A stretch of DNA of 64,000 nt, taken from assembly GCA_030747695.1 (NCBI GenBank), contig JASLKG010000006.1:62001-126000 (forward strand), in the 5' to 3' direction. Position 1 is the stretch's first letter. Each line of letters begins with the position of its first letter. Position numbers and translations under genes: made by a program. Under the pieces are notes generated by a model that was given only the letters and a program-made list of their open reading frames with translations, searched no databases and was not told the origin of the DNA. Below are positions 28,047 through 37,676 of this stretch, one piece after another. The stretch is from Candidatus Poseidoniaceae archaeon. Its GTDB lineage: Archaea > Thermoplasmatota > Poseidoniia > Poseidoniales > Poseidoniaceae.

Positions 28047-29072
28047 ATGGACCTAGCCGGAGCCGCATGGATGGTTAGAGAAATTGGTCAACCAATTAGC
28101 GCCATTTATCTTTGTGAGGATGGAAGAATAATTGCTGGAGGATGGGACGGCAATCTTTCTGTGTGGGATTCGGATGGAAATAATCTATTGAGCATAGAAT
28201 GCGGCGATAGAATAGAAACAATAGCCACACTAGAGAATAGAATCATTGTAACATCCGGACTCAATTTGGTATGTATTCTTGACAAAACAATTGATTGGAA
28301 ATTCCCGCTAGAAGGCTCAGCTGATTTATTGATTATTGTAGACAAACAGATTGTGGCCACATCAAGTGTATATGATATTGAGCATGGAGATTTTATGGAA
28401 GGAGCAATTTGGAAATTTTCTTCAAACGGAGAACTAATCTCTGTTAATAGAATCGACGAACGGCCTTGGTTTGTTGCACACGAAACAAATCTTATTGTAG
28501 GTTTGGGGCGCCCACGTTGTGGGATATTAATTGATGAAAAACACTCGCTATTGCCTACAGAATCTCCTGTAACTTGTGGATATTCAAAAGACAAGGACAT
28601 ATTTTTTGGGCATGCTGATGGTTCGCTTTCCGATATTAATGGAAACATAATATGTACAGAAGACCATTCAATTGAATCAATAGATTATATGGAACAAAGA
28701 TTAGTGTTAGCACTAGATGATAACAAAATTATCTCTAAAACATTAGATGACAAATTAATGTGGTTTTCAGAAGGACCACAGATCACGTGCCACGTTTTGG
28801 GGTTTGATTTGATGCATTGGTGTGGCCGTTATAATGGGGCCATAGGACTAGTCGAAGTACGTTCTGAGAATGGAGACTTAATCGCAACTCTTGAAGACTC
28901 AAAGCCAAAAACTGCAACAGCAGATGAAAAAAGAGTCGCCATAGGATTTGAAAACGGACAAATTATGGTATGGTCTAAGGAACTATTTTCCCGTAGAAAA
29001 GATTTGAAATTAGAGTCTGAAATTCCTAGAAATTTAGAGCTTGCAGCAAAGTTACGTTCGTTACGGAAATGA
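28047..29072 (+). CDS. WD40-like beta-propeller protein
   Basis: About 341 residues from ATG 28047 (a TTG seven codons upstream is possible). The protein is made of repeating strands such as GRIIAGGWDGNLSVWDSDGNN and ends with RVAIGFENGQIMVWSKE, the pattern of WD/propeller blades. No signal peptide is seen, so it is probably cytoplasmic. It may be a scaffold. Its end lies about 90 bases upstream of the promoter-like element for the structured RNA. Confidence 0.6.
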   Translation: MDLAGAAWMVREIGQPISAIYLCEDGRIIAGGWDGNLSVWDSDGNNLLSIECGDRIETIATLENRIIVTSGLNLVCILDKTIDWKFPLEGSADLLIIVDKQIVATSSVYDIEHGDFMEGAIWKFSSNGELISVNRIDERPWFVAHETNLIVGLGRPRCGILIDEKHSLLPTESPVTCGYSKDKDIFFGHADGSLSDINGNIICTEDHSIESIDYMEQRLVLALDDNKIISKTLDDKLMWFSEGPQITCHVLGFDLMHWCGRYNGAIGLVEVRSENGDLIATLEDSKPKTATADEKRVAIGFENGQIMVWSKELFSRRKDLKLESEIPRNLELAAKLRSLRK

Positions 29073-29160
29073 ATGTTATTTTTTGTCAAAACCCTCCAGT
29101 GGAATCATTGGAAATAAGGCTCGCAACCCCTCGTTTCCAATGGAAAATAGGCCAAAAAAA

Positions 29161-29176
29161 CCGAAACATTTATGGG
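29161..29176 (+). promoter_or_regulatory. Candidate BRE/TATA promoter of the structured RNA
   Basis: CCGAAA followed by CATTTATGG resembles a BRE plus TATA element. It would place transcription start near 29195-29200, just ahead of the first stem-loops of the RNA. Assigned by eye. Confidence 0.4.
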
Positions 29177-29194
29177 CTTCGCGGACCCACGTGA

Positions 29195-29850
29195 ATAGTG
29201 CCGCTCCTCCGGGGAGTGGTGGAGGGCCTTTCGAGGCCTTCTGGGACCCTTGCCAACCGGCCCGCTCAAACCGAGCGAAGAGTTGGTCACAATTCCTGGA
29301 GACAGGAAGAGTGAAGCGATCTAAGGGATTCAATTTCTTCGGGAATTGAAAGCCTTAACGCTCACAGGAGAATTTGGAGCTTCGGCAATAAATTCGCCGT
29401 ACCTTAGGGTGCGGCACAGGTAGGGACTCAATTTCGGTTGAGTATGAGCCAATGACTGTGCAAACTGCCGGGAAGGTGTGGTAACAGGACTTGTCCGACC
29501 TCCACATATCGAACGGCACAGTACCAGTTTACTGGTGCTAGATAGAAACCGGATTATTGTAAATCTTCGGATTTAGAGTAATAACGGACTGTCAGGGACA
29601 GTTTGAGAATGTCTTCGGACAGACTCACTCTGGACCAAAGGGTGTGGAAAACGAGCTTCGGCTAACCGCAACACCCACCTGGCCGTCGGGAAGAAGGCGC
29701 ATTCAGGAATGAGTGCGTCAACGATCTTGTACGGATTCTTCGGAATCCGAATGAGTGAAGACGACTCGGCAGCCGTCAGCGGAGGCTGGCAGGGGGGCGG
29801 AAATCCTACCCGGATGAAACCCCCCTGCCAGTTCTCCCATCCTGCTTACA
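29195..29850 (+). ncRNA. Long structured RNA, possibly divergent RNase P RNA
   Basis: This is the only gap of over 300 bases; no plausible protein is coded. The plus strand folds into at least nine stems, six capped by C(UUCG)G tetraloops (loops at 29338, 29381, 29566, 29614, 29657 and 29739). Examples: 8 bp around 29222-29241, 9 bp at 29329-29350, a long hairpin at 29549-29587, and a 12-bp stem pairing 29786-29797 with 29820-29831. The stable UUCG loops exist only on this strand, which fixes its direction. The segment 29470-29545 (GGTGTGGTAACAG, GCACAGTA, a CCAG/CTGG hairpin, TAGATAG) resembles the specificity-domain core of RNase P RNA. I could not find the P4 pairing, so that identity is unproven. 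Ends are approximate. Confidence 0.55.
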
Positions 29851-29935
29851 CAGGTAATTCGTCCCCAGTCTGTTTCGTTTATGACTGTTGAGTACGCGAA
29901 TACCACTAATATGCCGTTTTCTCAGACTCCCAAAA

Positions 29936-31492
29936 TTATCCAACCATATTTTTTGGTTGCACCCATAAATCAAACTCTTTTTCGCTAACATATCCTAATT
30001 CTAAGGCCGATACGCGCAAAGTTATGCCTTTGAGGTGTGCGTTTTTTGCAATTTTTGCAGCTTTATCATATCCTATGTGATTATTTAATGCAGTAACTAA
30101 CATTAATGAATTTTCTAAGTGATTATTAATTACTTCATTATTCGCAATCAAACCTTCAATACATTTGGTCCGAAATGAATCCATAGAATCAGATAATATT
30201 CTTGCACTGTGTAAAAAATTGTAAATGATCATTGGTTTGAAAACATTTAATTCAAAATTACCCTGGCTTCCTCCTATCGTTATTGCAACATGATTTCCCA
30301 TGACTTGGCAACAAACCATTGTCAAAGCTTCAGATTGTGTGGGATTAACCTTTCCAGGCATTATTGAAGAGCCCGGCTCATTTGCTGGAAGTGACAATTC
30401 ACCTAATCCACATCGCGGCCCTGAACCTAGCCACCGAACATCATTTGCAATTTTCATGAGACTCACTGCAAGTGTATTTAGGGTGCCACTTGCAGAAACA
30501 ACCGCATCATGGGCTGCCAATTGAGAAAATTTATTTGGAGCAGTTACAAAATTAATCCCCGTCTTTTTTGCAATTTCGATAGAAACCATTTCTGCAAACT
30601 CAGGATGTGTATTCAACCCAGTGCCTACGGCAGTACCGCCTAATGCCAACTCCAATAAATCAGTCAATGCAAATTCTATGCGTTGAATATTACCTTCTAA
30701 TTGAGAAACCCATCCACTTGCTTCTTGACCAAGTGTTAATGGAACCGCATCCATCAAATGAGTTCTTCCAATCTTTACAATTTCTTTCCATTCATCAGAT
30801 TTAGATTGGAGCGCATCTCTTAATTTAACGAGACTTGGAATAAGTTTGTGAGTTAATATTTCAACAGAAGCAATATGCATTGCTGTAGGAAACGTATCAT
30901 TTGAGGATTGGCCGCGATTTACGTGGTCATTTGGATGGACAGGCGATTTAGTTCCAAGAACGCCTCCTCCAAGTTCTATACCTCTATTAGCAATTACTTC
31001 GTTTGTATTCATATTTGATTGTGTGCCAGAACCAGTCTGCCAAATTTTTAGTGGAAAATGTTCATCTAAATTGCCGTTAATAACCTCTTCAGCAGCAGCA
31101 ACAATCAAGTCAGCAATAGGTTTTTCCAATTGCCCAAGGTTATGGTTAACCTTTGCAGAAGCCTGTTTTAGTATTCCAAATGCGCGAATAATTTCTCTTG
31201 GCATTTTGTCGGCACCAATGTTGAAATTAATTATGGATCTTGCAGTTTGACAACCATAGTACCGATCATTAGGCACTTCCAATTCCCCCATAGTATCAAT
31301 TTCAATTCTCGTCCCACCTTTGATTTTTTTAGGCTTACTTTCTTCAATCTGGCGCTTCACAGCTTCTACAATCCATTGACTTCTATTTTTTGAAACACCC
31401 TCGATTTCTCTCATCGAATTTAAGATTTCAGAAGGAAATGAAACACTGACAATTCTTGCATCGTGCGTTTTGGGCCTACCCTTGCTTGACAT
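29936..31492 (-). CDS. fumC: Class II fumarate hydratase with N-terminal ribbon-helix-helix domain
   Basis: Interconverts fumarate and malate. From residue ~60 on it is a normal Fum[36 protein letters not shown]-like segment (here [13 protein letters not shown]), [17 protein letters not shown], and the [11 protein letters not shown] signature at ~374-384. The first ~50 residues ([15 protein letters not shown], then a helix to SRSQW-like [14 protein letters not shown]) have the strand-helix-helix pattern of a CopG/Arc-type RHH DNA-binding domain. No start codon lies between the two parts that would preserve the TRIEID segment, so the fusion looks genuine. Confidence 0.9.
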   Translation of the reverse strand: MSSKGRPKTHDARIVSVSFPSEILNSMREIEGVSKNRSQWIVEAVKRQIEESKPKKIKGGTRIEIDTMGELEVPNDRYYGCQTARSIINFNIGADKMPREIIRAFGILKQASAKVNHNLGQLEKPIADLIVAAAEEVINGNLDEHFPLKIWQTGSGTQSNMNTNEVIANRGIELGGGVLGTKSPVHPNDHVNRGQSSNDTFPTAMHIASVEILTHKLIPSLVKLRDALQSKSDEWKEIVKIGRTHLMDAVPLTLGQEASGWVSQLEGNIQRIEFALTDLLELALGGTAVGTGLNTHPEFAEMVSIEIAKKTGINFVTAPNKFSQLAAHDAVVSASGTLNTLAVSLMKIANDVRWLGSGPRCGLGELSLPANEPGSSIMPGKVNPTQSEALTMVCCQVMGNHVAITIGGSQGNFELNVFKPMIIYNFLHSARILSDSMDSFRTKCIEGLIANNEVINNHLENSLMLVTALNNHIGYDKAAKIAKNAHLKGITLRVSALELGYVSEKEFDLWVQPKNMVG

Positions 31493-31697
31493 GCATGCTC
31501 CTATTATTCATTATTAATAAATATAATCTTTAGTTTTTTAATTATTTGTACGCAGTGTAGCAATATTTCCCAATTAGATCTATAAAAAACCACTATAAAG
31601 AAGAATTAGTGTAACATAAAATATTTGTTAATAACATTCTTTGAACATCTATTTTCCGACCGACAATGTCAAAGATATAGTTGTAAAAGACAATTTG

Positions 31698-32570
31698 ATG
31701 GCCGCCATAATTGATGTAGATGCCTTTATTCTCGGCGCTCCAAAATGTGGTACTACATGGTTATCAAATGCTTTAGAACAGCACCCTGGCCTCTGTATAA
31801 GTAATCCGAAGGAACCTAACATTATAGCGACTCATAAGGGTACAATGCTTCGAGATCAAGTTGAACCTGATTTGAATAAATATGCAAAATATTTCAAAGG
31901 CCCAGGTAAAAAAATAGATTGTTCAGTACACGCTTTTGCTTGCCCAGTAGCCCCCTCTCGTATTAACAAGAATTGGCCTAATGCAAAATTCATAGTTTGT
32001 GTTAGAGAACCAATATCGCGTACCATTTCACATTGGCGGATGATCAGAGAAACCGAAAAAGACATAAATTCAGGTTGTGATTGGTCAGATTTTGAAAAAG
32101 CTTGGAAAGATCCAAGATTAAATTTGGACACATTATATGGTCTAGCATTTTCTAATTGGTTAGAGATATTTGATAGAGGTTCATTTTTGGTAATCGATGC
32201 AAAGGAAATGCGAGAAAATCCAACAGCAGTATTAGAAAATGTATGTGACCACCTAAATATAGGGCAACACGCCTTTGATTTAGAACAAATCTCTAACTCA
32301 AATAAATCAGAAGATAGAAGGAAGCCAACAAAACTTGGCAGAATTATAATGAAATTATCATCATCAATTCCAAGTTTGTTCAAATTGCCAGTTGTATATA
32401 CATTAGAAAAATTACGAATTAATATTTACAATTCGAAAGGCCTATCTTCAAATTCAAAAGCAATTTTCCTAAGCGAAGAAAAAGTTTCCAAATTAATTGC
32501 ATCTGAATTAATTAGAGACATCAAACATTTTGAAGAAATATCAGGGATCGATTTTCCACATTGGAAGTAA
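31698..32570 (+). CDS. Sulfotransferase family protein
   Basis: Predicted to transfer sulfate from PAPS. The 5'-phosphosulfate loop is GAPKCGTTWL near residue 12, and the 3'-phosphate motif region is FIVCVREPISRTISHW. The protein is 290 residues from ATG 31698; a TTG 19 codons upstream would add residues without match. It stands alone behind a 205-base AT-rich gap. Acceptor unknown, but surface glycans or lipids are typical. No PAPS-synthesis gene is nearby. Confidence 0.85.
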   Translation: MAAIIDVDAFILGAPKCGTTWLSNALEQHPGLCISNPKEPNIIATHKGTMLRDQVEPDLNKYAKYFKGPGKKIDCSVHAFACPVAPSRINKNWPNAKFIVCVREPISRTISHWRMIRETEKDINSGCDWSDFEKAWKDPRLNLDTLYGLAFSNWLEIFDRGSFLVIDAKEMRENPTAVLENVCDHLNIGQHAFDLEQISNSNKSEDRRKPTKLGRIIMKLSSSIPSLFKLPVVYTLEKLRINIYNSKGLSSNSKAIFLSEEKVSKLIASELIRDIKHFEEISGIDFPHWK

Positions 32571-32634
32571 TCGATCATAATCTAATTACTCAGAATCATT
32601 TCAAGGCAAGACCCATCAATCATTAGATCGCTTT

Positions 32635-33204
32635 CTATTCAAAGTCGTAGTCTTCGTATATCTCAAGAAGCAGCTTCACTTCCTTAGAAACTAGGCCGAA
32701 TTTCCGCTTCCTACCTCTGAGGGCGAAACCCTCGAGCTCAATATCGAAGCCAAGTTCCGATAAGCACTGCTGTGCTTGGTCGTTGGTGTAGGGGTATCGA
32801 AGAAACGCGACTTTATCCAACTCCGTTTTACTCGCATATCTGAATGATTCGAGGAAATCAGCAATTCCAAGAGGATCTTGTGGGTTTGTCTCGATTAGTC
32901 GACTCATAGTGACTTCGGGCAAATCCATACCATACCGCATCTTCGTCGCATTCGCAGTAAGAAAACCTCTCCTGTCCATAGACCTGATTGCCGACTCAAA
33001 ATCACCGAAAATCACCAGAATAGGTAGATTCACTGCAGTTCCAGGATGCTTTTTGTGACAAATTAAGCCGTAGTTATCGGGCCGAGTACGAATTTGTTTC
33101 GATTCTAGGAAATCGCAGATAGCGTTCGAAGCTACGCCACCATGAGAAACAACCCATAGGTCCATTTCTTCAACGACCAAGTTGGAAGGCCCGATTTCTT
33201 TCAT
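32635..33204 (-). CDS. Unknown protein, possibly sulfotransferase-fold related
   Basis: A 189-residue soluble protein. The start of the fold (DLWVVSHGGVASNAICDFLESKQI) and the later PILVIFGDFESAIRSMDRRG loosely recall nucleotide-binding sulfotransferase-like folds, but the P-loop is not convincing. By eye the gene is richer in G and C and uses CGN and CTC-type codons more than its neighbours, which hints at recent transfer. It faces the sulfotransferase gene end to end across 64 bases. Confidence 0.5.
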   Translation of the reverse strand: MKEIGPSNLVVEEMDLWVVSHGGVASNAICDFLESKQIRTRPDNYGLICHKKHPGTAVNLPILVIFGDFESAIRSMDRRGFLTANATKMRYGMDLPEVTMSRLIETNPQDPLGIADFLESFRYASKTELDKVAFLRYPYTNDQAQQCLSELGFDIELEGFALRGRKRKFGLVSKEVKLLLEIYEDYDFE

Positions 33205-33267
33205 GTAACTCGTAAAGGGTAGGTACGTTCAACCTGTCGCATTAGGTGTTAGTTCGAATATTGTACT

Positions 33268-33795
33268 TCAAGCACGTGCAACAAACATAATTTTCTGAGG
33301 TATTCTAGGCCTATCCCCGGGTCCAGTTTGTGTTCTTTCAATTGCAGTTACAACATCCATTCCTGCGACTACCTTTCCAAAAACTGGATGTGCTGACTGT
33401 CCCGGGCCAAACCAATCTAGGAATGAATTGTGAACCGTGTTGATGAAGAATTGTGAACCACCACTGTTGGGCCCAGCATTAGCCATACTTAGCGTGCCAG
33501 GTTCATTGGAGAACTTTGCATCTGATAGGTGCTCATCTGCAATTTTGTATCCTGGGTCTCCAGTTCCGCAACGGGGACTGTTTGGATCTCTACTGTGGGG
33601 GCAACCACCTTGAAGCATGAATCCAGCAATCACTCGATGAAAATGCAATCCGTTGTAGTATCCCTTGTCCACTAAATCAAGAAAATTTCCAGCTGTGATA
33701 GGCATACTATCAGTGAAGAGCTCAATTTCAATATCGCCTGCGCTAGTTTGCATTATTACGTTCGTCATATTACCCGCGAAACATCGGTTATTCAT
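33268..33795 (-). CDS. Cyclophilin-type peptidyl-prolyl cis-trans isomerase
   Basis: Catalyses proline isomerisation in protein folding. Residues 10-175 contain the cyclophilin core: [31 protein letters not shown] (catalytic Arg in FHRV), [16 protein letters not shown], and [14 protein letters not shown]. Length is typical of small cytoplasmic forms; no signal peptide. ATG 33795 or an inner ATG at 33768 (before the first strand) may be the start. Confidence 0.95.
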   Translation of the reverse strand: MNNRCFAGNMTNVIMQTSAGDIEIELFTDSMPITAGNFLDLVDKGYYNGLHFHRVIAGFMLQGGCPHSRDPNSPRCGTGDPGYKIADEHLSDAKFSNEPGTLSMANAGPNSGGSQFFINTVHNSFLDWFGPGQSAHPVFGKVVAGMDVVTAIERTQTGPGDRPRIPQKIMFVARA

Positions 33796-33824
33796 GACCT
33801 TTTGTAGTCATAGATTAATCGGAT

Positions 33825-36800
33825 TTACTGGTTAAGCCAAGGCCGGAAGTGCTGATCAGCATATTGTCTTGCATAATCAGCAGGATATCCTGCAGCAACT
33901 AATTGTTGCTCATATTGTAATTGCTCTTGAGTAATACTTGGGTCAGCAGCCATTGTTTGAGTAGCACCCATATTGAATGCGGCGTTTGCAAAATTCTCAT
34001 CATCTACACTAGAGCGTCCACGACGAACAAATAGTAGACTTAGAAGCAATATGAATACAATACCGCCTCCGATGCCCCCGTACATCAACAGGTCATTTCC
34101 ACTTTGAGCAGAGTCACCAGTTGAGTCACTACCCCCATTATCAGTACTATCATCAGTACTATCATCAGTACTATCATCAGTACTACCACTACTACCTCCG
34201 CCATCATCTATGATGACTTTACATCCAGTTTCATCTACAGTATCTCCTAACACTGTAGAAGGACAATCATCATCAGAATCCAATACGCCATCACCATCAG
34301 CATCATCCAGACATCCATCACTGTCATTATCAAGTATCGATGCATCTTCATCAGGACATTGGTCATACATATTTTCAACACCGTCACCATCATCATCTAC
34401 GAATGGAGGAGGACAACCGTCTCCTCCATCACCATTAGGAATACCTGGAACACCAGGACATTGATCACCTAAGAATCCAGTTGAATTATCACCAAAACCG
34501 TCTTCATCTTCATCTAACCATTGAGATTCATCTAGAGGTGCAAAATCATTCGCATTCGACCATCCATCTCCATCAAGATCTGCACAACCATATCTATCTC
34601 CCCATGATTCACCCCAGCTTTCTGGGCAATCATCGACAATACCATCACCAGTATCGGTTGTGTTGTACCCGTCACGATCTACATCATTAGCCCATAATTC
34701 TTCTTCATTTTGAATGTAAAACATTTCGCCAGACATTTCATTATTTTCTATGTCTAACTCCATTACAGTCATTTCTAGATTAACAACTAAGTTACATTGA
34801 TACATTCCACTCTCAGTATCAGCATCTATGAAGTGAGAAGACCCTCTTTGTAATACCAATTGGCCATATGTTGCCCATGTACTTTCATTTGCAGAATCTA
34901 TAAACTCAACAAGATCACCATTTTCATCGACAAGGAACAATTCCCATCCAAATTCGACACTGTTTGTCGGACCTCTAAGGTTATGGATATCAAAACTGTA
35001 GAATAATTCATTTCCACTTACCATTTCAGAACCACAAGATAAATTCGACACTGTCAAATCAGCAGGGGCAGGTTCTGTCGTCATTATTGATAAGTTGTAG
35101 TACCCTTCTGAATTTGAAGAATCAATAACAAGAGTATATGTCCCATCAGTACCTTCGTACTGCGGATTATCTAGAGTCGTCCATAAACTAGAATTATAAT
35201 CCATTATTTGGGAGCCGTTTTCATCATATAATGTTGCAGAAAAAGAAGTATCTGCGTCTGGTGTGAAAGAAATCTCAACATTTTTATTTTCACTAAGTGT
35301 GAATTGATAGGCATCTGAAATATCTAAATCGCTAAGACATCCCTGACCTAAAGCATGGGCATTAATTCCAAGTACCATTGCGTTACTTAAGTCAGTCCCA
35401 CCATCTGCACCAACCCCCACATCATCATGACCTACACATGAGAATGGAGCAACCCATTCAGCAGGCGTTCCAATGATTAGTCTGTAGGTACCAGCTCCTC
35501 CATCTTCAAACCAAGATGTTGATCGATTGATAAGTACAGTGTAAGTTCCCGCAACCCCGCTCCAATTTGTATCCCAAGTAGAAGCATCATTATCTGAATA
35601 CCAGCCGCTGTCACCGTCTACATAATCTCCGTTTGCATCTAAGATAGCAAGAGTAATTGCACCACTCGGAGGGTCTACAACTGTAACATTTAACACATCT
35701 CCTTGAGATAGTGTTATTGTGTAATGATCAGCAGTATCGGTGGAATCAATACATCCTCTATATTCAGCATCCGCATATTGCCCTAGGTCATACTCACTAC
35801 CTGCTTGTTGCCCAGCATCTCCGCCCATACCAGCATCATTCTGCTGTGTACAAGCAGTTTCTTCATTACCAATAGTAAACCCACTATTCCTGCTTGCACG
35901 GTTGTTATTTTCATCTCTCTCTAGAATTAAATCATCAGGATCAGCAACTACATACAAATTATACTCACCTTCAACGATTCCTAGAGGAATTGTAGATGGG
36001 ATTGTTACTGATTGATTTGTTCCCATTGTTAATCCACTAACAGTTATAGCACCAATTTCATCATCATACCAGTCTATAGTAGTATCAACAGATAAGATTG
36101 CAACTAATTCAACACTAGCATTACCATCTAATGTCCCATCGTTTTCTAATTGAGCAAATACATCTAAAGAACTTCCTGGCTGTCCACTACCAGCTCCTGT
36201 TACAGACTCAACAATGTAGTCTGGGGCTGGAATTGAATAGTTAGTCCAAACATTTAGAGTATAATTAGAAATTCCAGACCAATGACTAACATTCACGATG
36301 TACGTATCTCCAACTCCTTCCCAAGAGGTTAATTTTGAACTGGCGGTTTCAGGATAGGATGTTGTGTATCCTCTGTCAACTTCAGATCCATTAGAAGCAT
36401 GGATGAAAATGTCGAAATCTACTGTATTATCTTCAACATCTAATTCAATTTCAATATAATGGCCCGACGGAACATCGAATGCAAGCATATCGTCTCCATC
36501 ACCCCCATCCATACAACCAGTGTAAGTAGCAGTAACATTTGATCCCATATTGGTTGCATTTGCAGCATCATTTGCAGCATCAGCCCCCAATCCAGCATCG
36601 TTTTGTTGCCCTCCCATCAAATCAGTACAATCATTGCCTACGACCATTGAATTTGCAGAAGTCATATCGTTATTTGTGGAATTACTTTCAGTAATATTCC
36701 CATAACCATCAGCCCATACAATCCAATAGTATGAATCGTTAGTCAAATTTGCAGGTAAAGTGACCGACATAGAAGTATTTCTACTTGCTCCAGCCGCCAA

Positions 36801-37601
36801 ATCAGCTTCCTTTGAAACATCATCTAGTATAGTATCAAACGCATCGTAAGTAGTGTCAGTTGAAAGAATAAAGAACACATCAAATGCACCTGTGTTTGCT
36901 GAAGAATTATTTGCCAAATTTTCTACAGTATAGTTCACATTTACAGTATCCCCAGGTTGTGCTTTAGCTGTATGTGAGATAGCAGTAATTGTCATATCAG
37001 GCCGGGGCACAGTATTATTGGTCCAAACTCTGAGCGTATAAGTCCCATCTCCACTGTATGCTGTTACATAAATATAGAAAGTAGCAGCCTGACCTGATAA
37101 ATTAGTACCAGCTGTAGTAACCTTCTCAAGAGGGTCATTGTACTCAGATCTATCATAGGCATAAGTCACTCCAGAATCAACAATGTATAGATCAAAATCT
37201 GCACCAGTAGGAACAACTAATTCAATATCAACATCTTTCCCAGTTGTAGTTGTTACTTTGTACAAATCTTCAGCATCATTTGAATCTACACATCCAGTAA
37301 CTCCACCTGTTGCGCCACTATTTGGGTTGGTTCCCAAATCCTTTGATGTAGCACTTGTATTACCAGCATCGCCAGCAGTCCCGGCATCTGATTGGATAGC
37401 ACTACATGGGGCTCTACCACTAGTTCCACTCTGAGAGAGTCTTTGTTGCACATCGTCAATATATCGAATTGGCAAATCGAATTTACTTTCTTCTTGAATT
37501 TCTTTTGAATCTACTTCTACATCACTTAATCCAGCAGAAACAACTGGGGCAAAAGTCATTGTTAACATTAGGCTTGCTAGGAGGATGGTAAGTGTACGCA
37601 T
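33825..37601 (-). CDS. Giant secreted, membrane-anchored protein with PPC-like, CARDB and thrombospondin-3-like repeats
   Basis: About 1,258 residues from ATG 37601; a TTG five codons upstream is less likely. A signal peptide (MRTLTILLASLMLTMTFAPVVSA) is followed by repeated modules. PPC-like beta domains start with D-A-G-x-D-A/N-AxxLG-type phrases (at least four, for example DAGMGGDAGQQAG). CARDB domains alternate with them (VNYTVENLANNSSANTG, VFAQLENDGTLDGNAS). Acidic DxDxDGxxD (TSP3-like, calcium-binding) repeats lie near the C-terminus. A DDST linker precedes the last transmembrane helix (LLMYGGIGGGIVFILLLSLLFV), and a ~60-residue cytoplasmic tail ends WLNQ. A probable extracellular or cell-surface matrix protein. 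Confidence 0.85.
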   Translation of the reverse strand: MRTLTILLASLMLTMTFAPVVSAGLSDVEVDSKEIQEESKFDLPIRYIDDVQQRLSQSGTSGRAPCSAIQSDAGTAGDAGNTSATSKDLGTNPNSGATGGVTGCVDSNDAEDLYKVTTTTGKDVDIELVVPTGADFDLYIVDSGVTYAYDRSEYNDPLEKVTTAGTNLSGQAATFYIYVTAYSGDGTYTLRVWTNNTVPRPDMTITAISHTAKAQPGDTVNVNYTVENLANNSSANTGAFDVFFILSTDTTYDAFDTILDDVSKEADLAAGASRNTSMSVTLPANLTNDSYYWIVWADGYGNITESNSTNNDMTSANSMVVGNDCTDLMGGQQNDAGLGADAANDAANATNMGSNVTATYTGCMDGGDGDDMLAFDVPSGHYIEIELDVEDNTVDFDIFIHASNGSEVDRGYTTSYPETASSKLTSWEGVGDTYIVNVSHWSGISNYTLNVWTNYSIPAPDYIVESVTGAGSGQPGSSLDVFAQLENDGTLDGNASVELVAILSVDTTIDWYDDEIGAITVSGLTMGTNQSVTIPSTIPLGIVEGEYNLYVVADPDDLILERDENNNRASRNSGFTIGNEETACTQQNDAGMGGDAGQQAGSEYDLGQYADAEYRGCIDSTDTADHYTITLSQGDVLNVTVVDPPSGAITLAILDANGDYVDGDSGWYSDNDASTWDTNWSGVAGTYTVLINRSTSWFEDGGAGTYRLIIGTPAEWVAPFSCVGHDDVGVGADGGTDLSNAMVLGINAHALGQGCLSDLDISDAYQFTLSENKNVEISFTPDADTSFSATLYDENGSQIMDYNSSLWTTLDNPQYEGTDGTYTLVIDSSNSEGYYNLSIMTTEPAPADLTVSNLSCGSEMVSGNELFYSFDIHNLRGPTNSVEFGWELFLVDENGDLVEFIDSANESTWATYGQLVLQRGSSHFIDADTESGMYQCNLVVNLEMTVMELDIENNEMSGEMFYIQNEEELWANDVDRDGYNTTDTGDGIVDDCPESWGESWGDRYGCADLDGDGWSNANDFAPLDESQWLDEDEDGFGDNSTGFLGDQCPGVPGIPNGDGGDGCPPPFVDDDGDGVENMYDQCPDEDASILDNDSDGCLDDADGDGVLDSDDDCPSTVLGDTVDETGCKVIIDDGGGSSGSTDDSTDDSTDDSTDNGGSDSTGDSAQSGNDLLMYGGIGGGIVFILLLSLLFVRRGRSSVDDENFANAAFNMGATQTMAADPSITQEQLQYEQQLVAAGYPADYARQYADQHFRPWLNQ
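34141..34188. repeat. Direct 12-bp repeats coding DDST
   Basis: The unit TCAGTACTATCA occurs three times in direct succession with a fourth degenerate copy, inside the giant secreted protein gene. It codes a Asp-Asp-Ser-Thr linker. Repeat number may vary by slippage. Confidence 0.75.
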
Positions 37602-37676
37602 GGCCCTCAACGCCAAACCGTGGTCACAGTCCCCTTTGAATGTAGTGTTTCCCTATCATTTGAATAATTAGCGAAA

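Noticed and set aside
29542-29590. AGAAACCGGATTATT as the conserved CR-V of RNase P
   Set aside because: It pairs locally into a long UUCG hairpin, so it cannot be the P4 strand; the RNase P idea rests on other parts only.
29105-29906. Short open frames on both strands in the structured RNA region
   Set aside because: They are 60-100 residues, have no protein-like pattern, and overlap dense stem-loops.
32571-32634. ATCTAAT/ATTAGAT inverted repeat as a terminator
   Set aside because: The arms are seven bases with a ~35-base loop and no U-tract, too weak to call.
34141-34188. CRISPR-like repeats
   Set aside because: The 12-bp units are direct, have no spacers and lie in frame in a coding gene.
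34210-34690. Open frames opposite the acidic repeats of the giant secreted protein
   Set aside because: They are shadows of Asp-rich repeats (Ser/His-rich antisense), not genes.
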